DNA of 5,520 nucleotides from Planctomycetaceae bacterium (GTDB taxonomy: Bacteria; Planctomycetota; Planctomycetia; Pirellulales; Pirellulaceae), in contig JABHUV010000396.1 of assembly GCA_018658605.1 (NCBI GenBank), positions 1 through 5,520 on the forward strand, written 5' to 3'. The notes under the pieces were generated by a model, which saw only the letters and a list, made by a program, of their open reading frames with translations, searched no databases and was not told the DNA's origin. Each line of letters begins with the position of its first letter. Within the stretch, counting starts at the first letter, position 1. The position numbers and the translations under genes were made by a program. Below are positions 4,344-5,520 of this stretch, piece after piece.

Positions 4344-5520
4344 ATGCTCAATTGGTTAATCAATTTTTCACTCCACAATCGCCTGCTGGTTTTATTCTCA
4401 GTTGCAGTCGTCATGGGTATCGGTGCGTTTTCACTGCAGCGGCTCGACGTGGATGCGTTTCCTGATACGACGCCTGTGATGGTTCAAATCAATACGACCA
4501 CACCGTCGTTGGCACCTGAAGAAGTTGAGCGGCAAGTGACATTTCCGATCGAACAGGTCATCAGCGGATTGCCGGGATTAGAAAAATTACGATCGATTTC
4601 GAAATTCGGATTGTCTCAAGTGGTCGTGACGTTTACCGAGGGAACCGAAATATATTTTGCTCGACAATTGATCAGTGAAAGGCTTGCCACGGTTGAGTTA
4701 CCCGCTGGAATCCAACGCCCTAAAATGGGACCAGTATCAACGGGATTAGGTGAGGTTTTTCATTACATTGTCAGGTTGCAAGACGTTGATATTTCAAGTT
4801 TGCCTCGGACTCGACAGATTGAAGAGTTGACGCAATTACGGACAGTTCATGATTGGATCGTCAAGCCACAACTACGTACCGTGCAGGGAACTGCTGAAGT
4901 TAACAGTTGGGGTGGTTTTGAAAAACAATATCAAATCCGTATTGCACCGACGCTGCTTTCCAAGCACGGGCTTACTTTTGACGAAGTCGTGAATGCTGTG
5001 CGCTCCAATAATCGAAATGTTGGCGGTGGCAATATTACACGTAACACAGAGATGTTGTTAGTGCACGGTATTGCTAGGACCGTGAATATTCAACAGATAG
5101 AGAACATTGTCATCAAGGCAATCGATGGGTCGCCCATCCGAGTAGGTGATGTCGCGAGTGTCGAGATCGGCCATGAGATTCGTCGCGGCGCGGTTACGGC
5201 GGATGGTCAAGGCGAAGTTGTTTATGGATTAGGGTTTATGCTGATGGGAGAAAATAGCCATAAAGTTACCTACTCACTCAAAGACAAGATGACCGAAATT
5301 GAATCCACACTTCCCGCTGGCGTGGAAGTGGTGACCGTATACGACCGAACGGAATTGGTCGACCATGTGATTGCAACGGTACAGCGAAATTTGTTTGAGG
5401 GCGGATTGTTAGTAATCGCGATATTGTTTTTGTTTCTTGGGAACCTGCGAGCTGGCTTAATTGTTGCTGCCGCAATTCCGCTTTCCATGTTGTTCGCATT
5501 TTCTGGGATGTTGCAAGTCG
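4344..5520 (+). CDS. Heavy-metal RND efflux pump (CzcA/CusA type), partial at the right edge
   Basis: The reading frame from ATG 4344 is open to the window end, so 392 codons are visible of a protein that is usually about 1,000-1,100 residues. It is the proton-driven inner-membrane pump of the tripartite heavy-metal exporter, partnered by the adaptor upstream. The N-terminus MLNWLINFSLHNRLL leads into TM1 (about residues 13-32). The family signature LDVDAFPDTTPVMVQINT follows, then APEEVERQVTFPIEQVISGL and a porter domain with FARQLISERL, VNSWGGFEKQYQI and RNVGGGNI. TM2 and TM3 start near residue 350 (GGLLVIAILFLFLGNLRAGL, then AAAIPLSMLF). The window stops before TM4 and the proton-relay aspartates, and before the methionines that mark Cu/Ag export, so CusA and CzcA cannot be separated. 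No strong Shine-Dalgarno is seen; the start fits the family N-terminus. Confidence 0.93.
   Translation, partial: MLNWLINFSLHNRLLVLFSVAVVMGIGAFSLQRLDVDAFPDTTPVMVQINTTTPSLAPEEVERQVTFPIEQVISGLPGLEKLRSISKFGLSQVVVTFTEGTEIYFARQLISERLATVELPAGIQRPKMGPVSTGLGEVFHYIVRLQDVDISSLPRTRQIEELTQLRTVHDWIVKPQLRTVQGTAEVNSWGGFEKQYQIRIAPTLLSKHGLTFDEVVNAVRSNNRNVGGGNITRNTEMLLVHGIARTVNIQQIENIVIKAIDGSPIRVGDVASVEIGHEIRRGAVTADGQGEVVYGLGFMLMGENSHKVTYSLKDKMTEIESTLPAGVEVVTVYDRTELVDHVIATVQRNLFEGGLLVIAILFLFLGNLRAGLIVAAAIPLSMLFAFSGMLQV

Noticed and set aside
5270..5499. Two overlapping minus-strand ORFs within the RND pump
   Set aside because: Antisense shadows of a strongly supported pump coding region.

Overview
The window looks like chromosomal DNA from a Gram-negative-type bacterium, most plausibly a planctomycete of moderate GC. 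That assignment is inference. It rests on the style of the metal-efflux operon: an RND adaptor with a long Cys/His-rich N-terminal extension, preceded by a small secreted Cys-rich protein. It also rests on the sequence style of the deiodinase-like protein. No rRNA or other taxonomic marker is present.

Left part (1-464): a clear extended -10 promoter drives a 114-residue exported protein. Its mature part is almost entirely six near-identical VNSFPD units spaced 11, 11, 13, 11 and 11 residues apart. From memory it resembles proteins annotated as having a '7(1) septoil knot' domain. It converges tail to tail, with 5 bp between stop codons, on the next gene.

Middle part (470-1858, minus strand): what looks like two ORFs is best read as one 462-residue gene with an in-frame UGA (1607-1609) in a thioredoxin/deiodinase active site. 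The context is G-C-L-T-U-P-P-F, so the UGA is very probably selenocysteine. The protein is exported and joins a deiodinase-like thioredoxin domain to a DsbD-alpha-like region and a small C-terminal beta domain. RNA hairpins that could act as a bacterial SECIS lie directly after the UGA. This is the strongest unusual signal in the window.

Right part (2077-5520, plus strand): a divergent intergenic region with inverted and direct repeats separates the selenoprotein gene from an operon-like set. In order these are a Cys-rich exported small protein, a CusB/CzcB-type periplasmic adaptor, and a CzcA/CusA-type heavy-metal RND pump that runs off the right edge. The adaptor and pump should form an inner-membrane/periplasmic metal-export complex; the small protein may bind metal. 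The exported selenoprotein may handle thiol or metal redox stress in the same compartment, but that link is inference from position alone.
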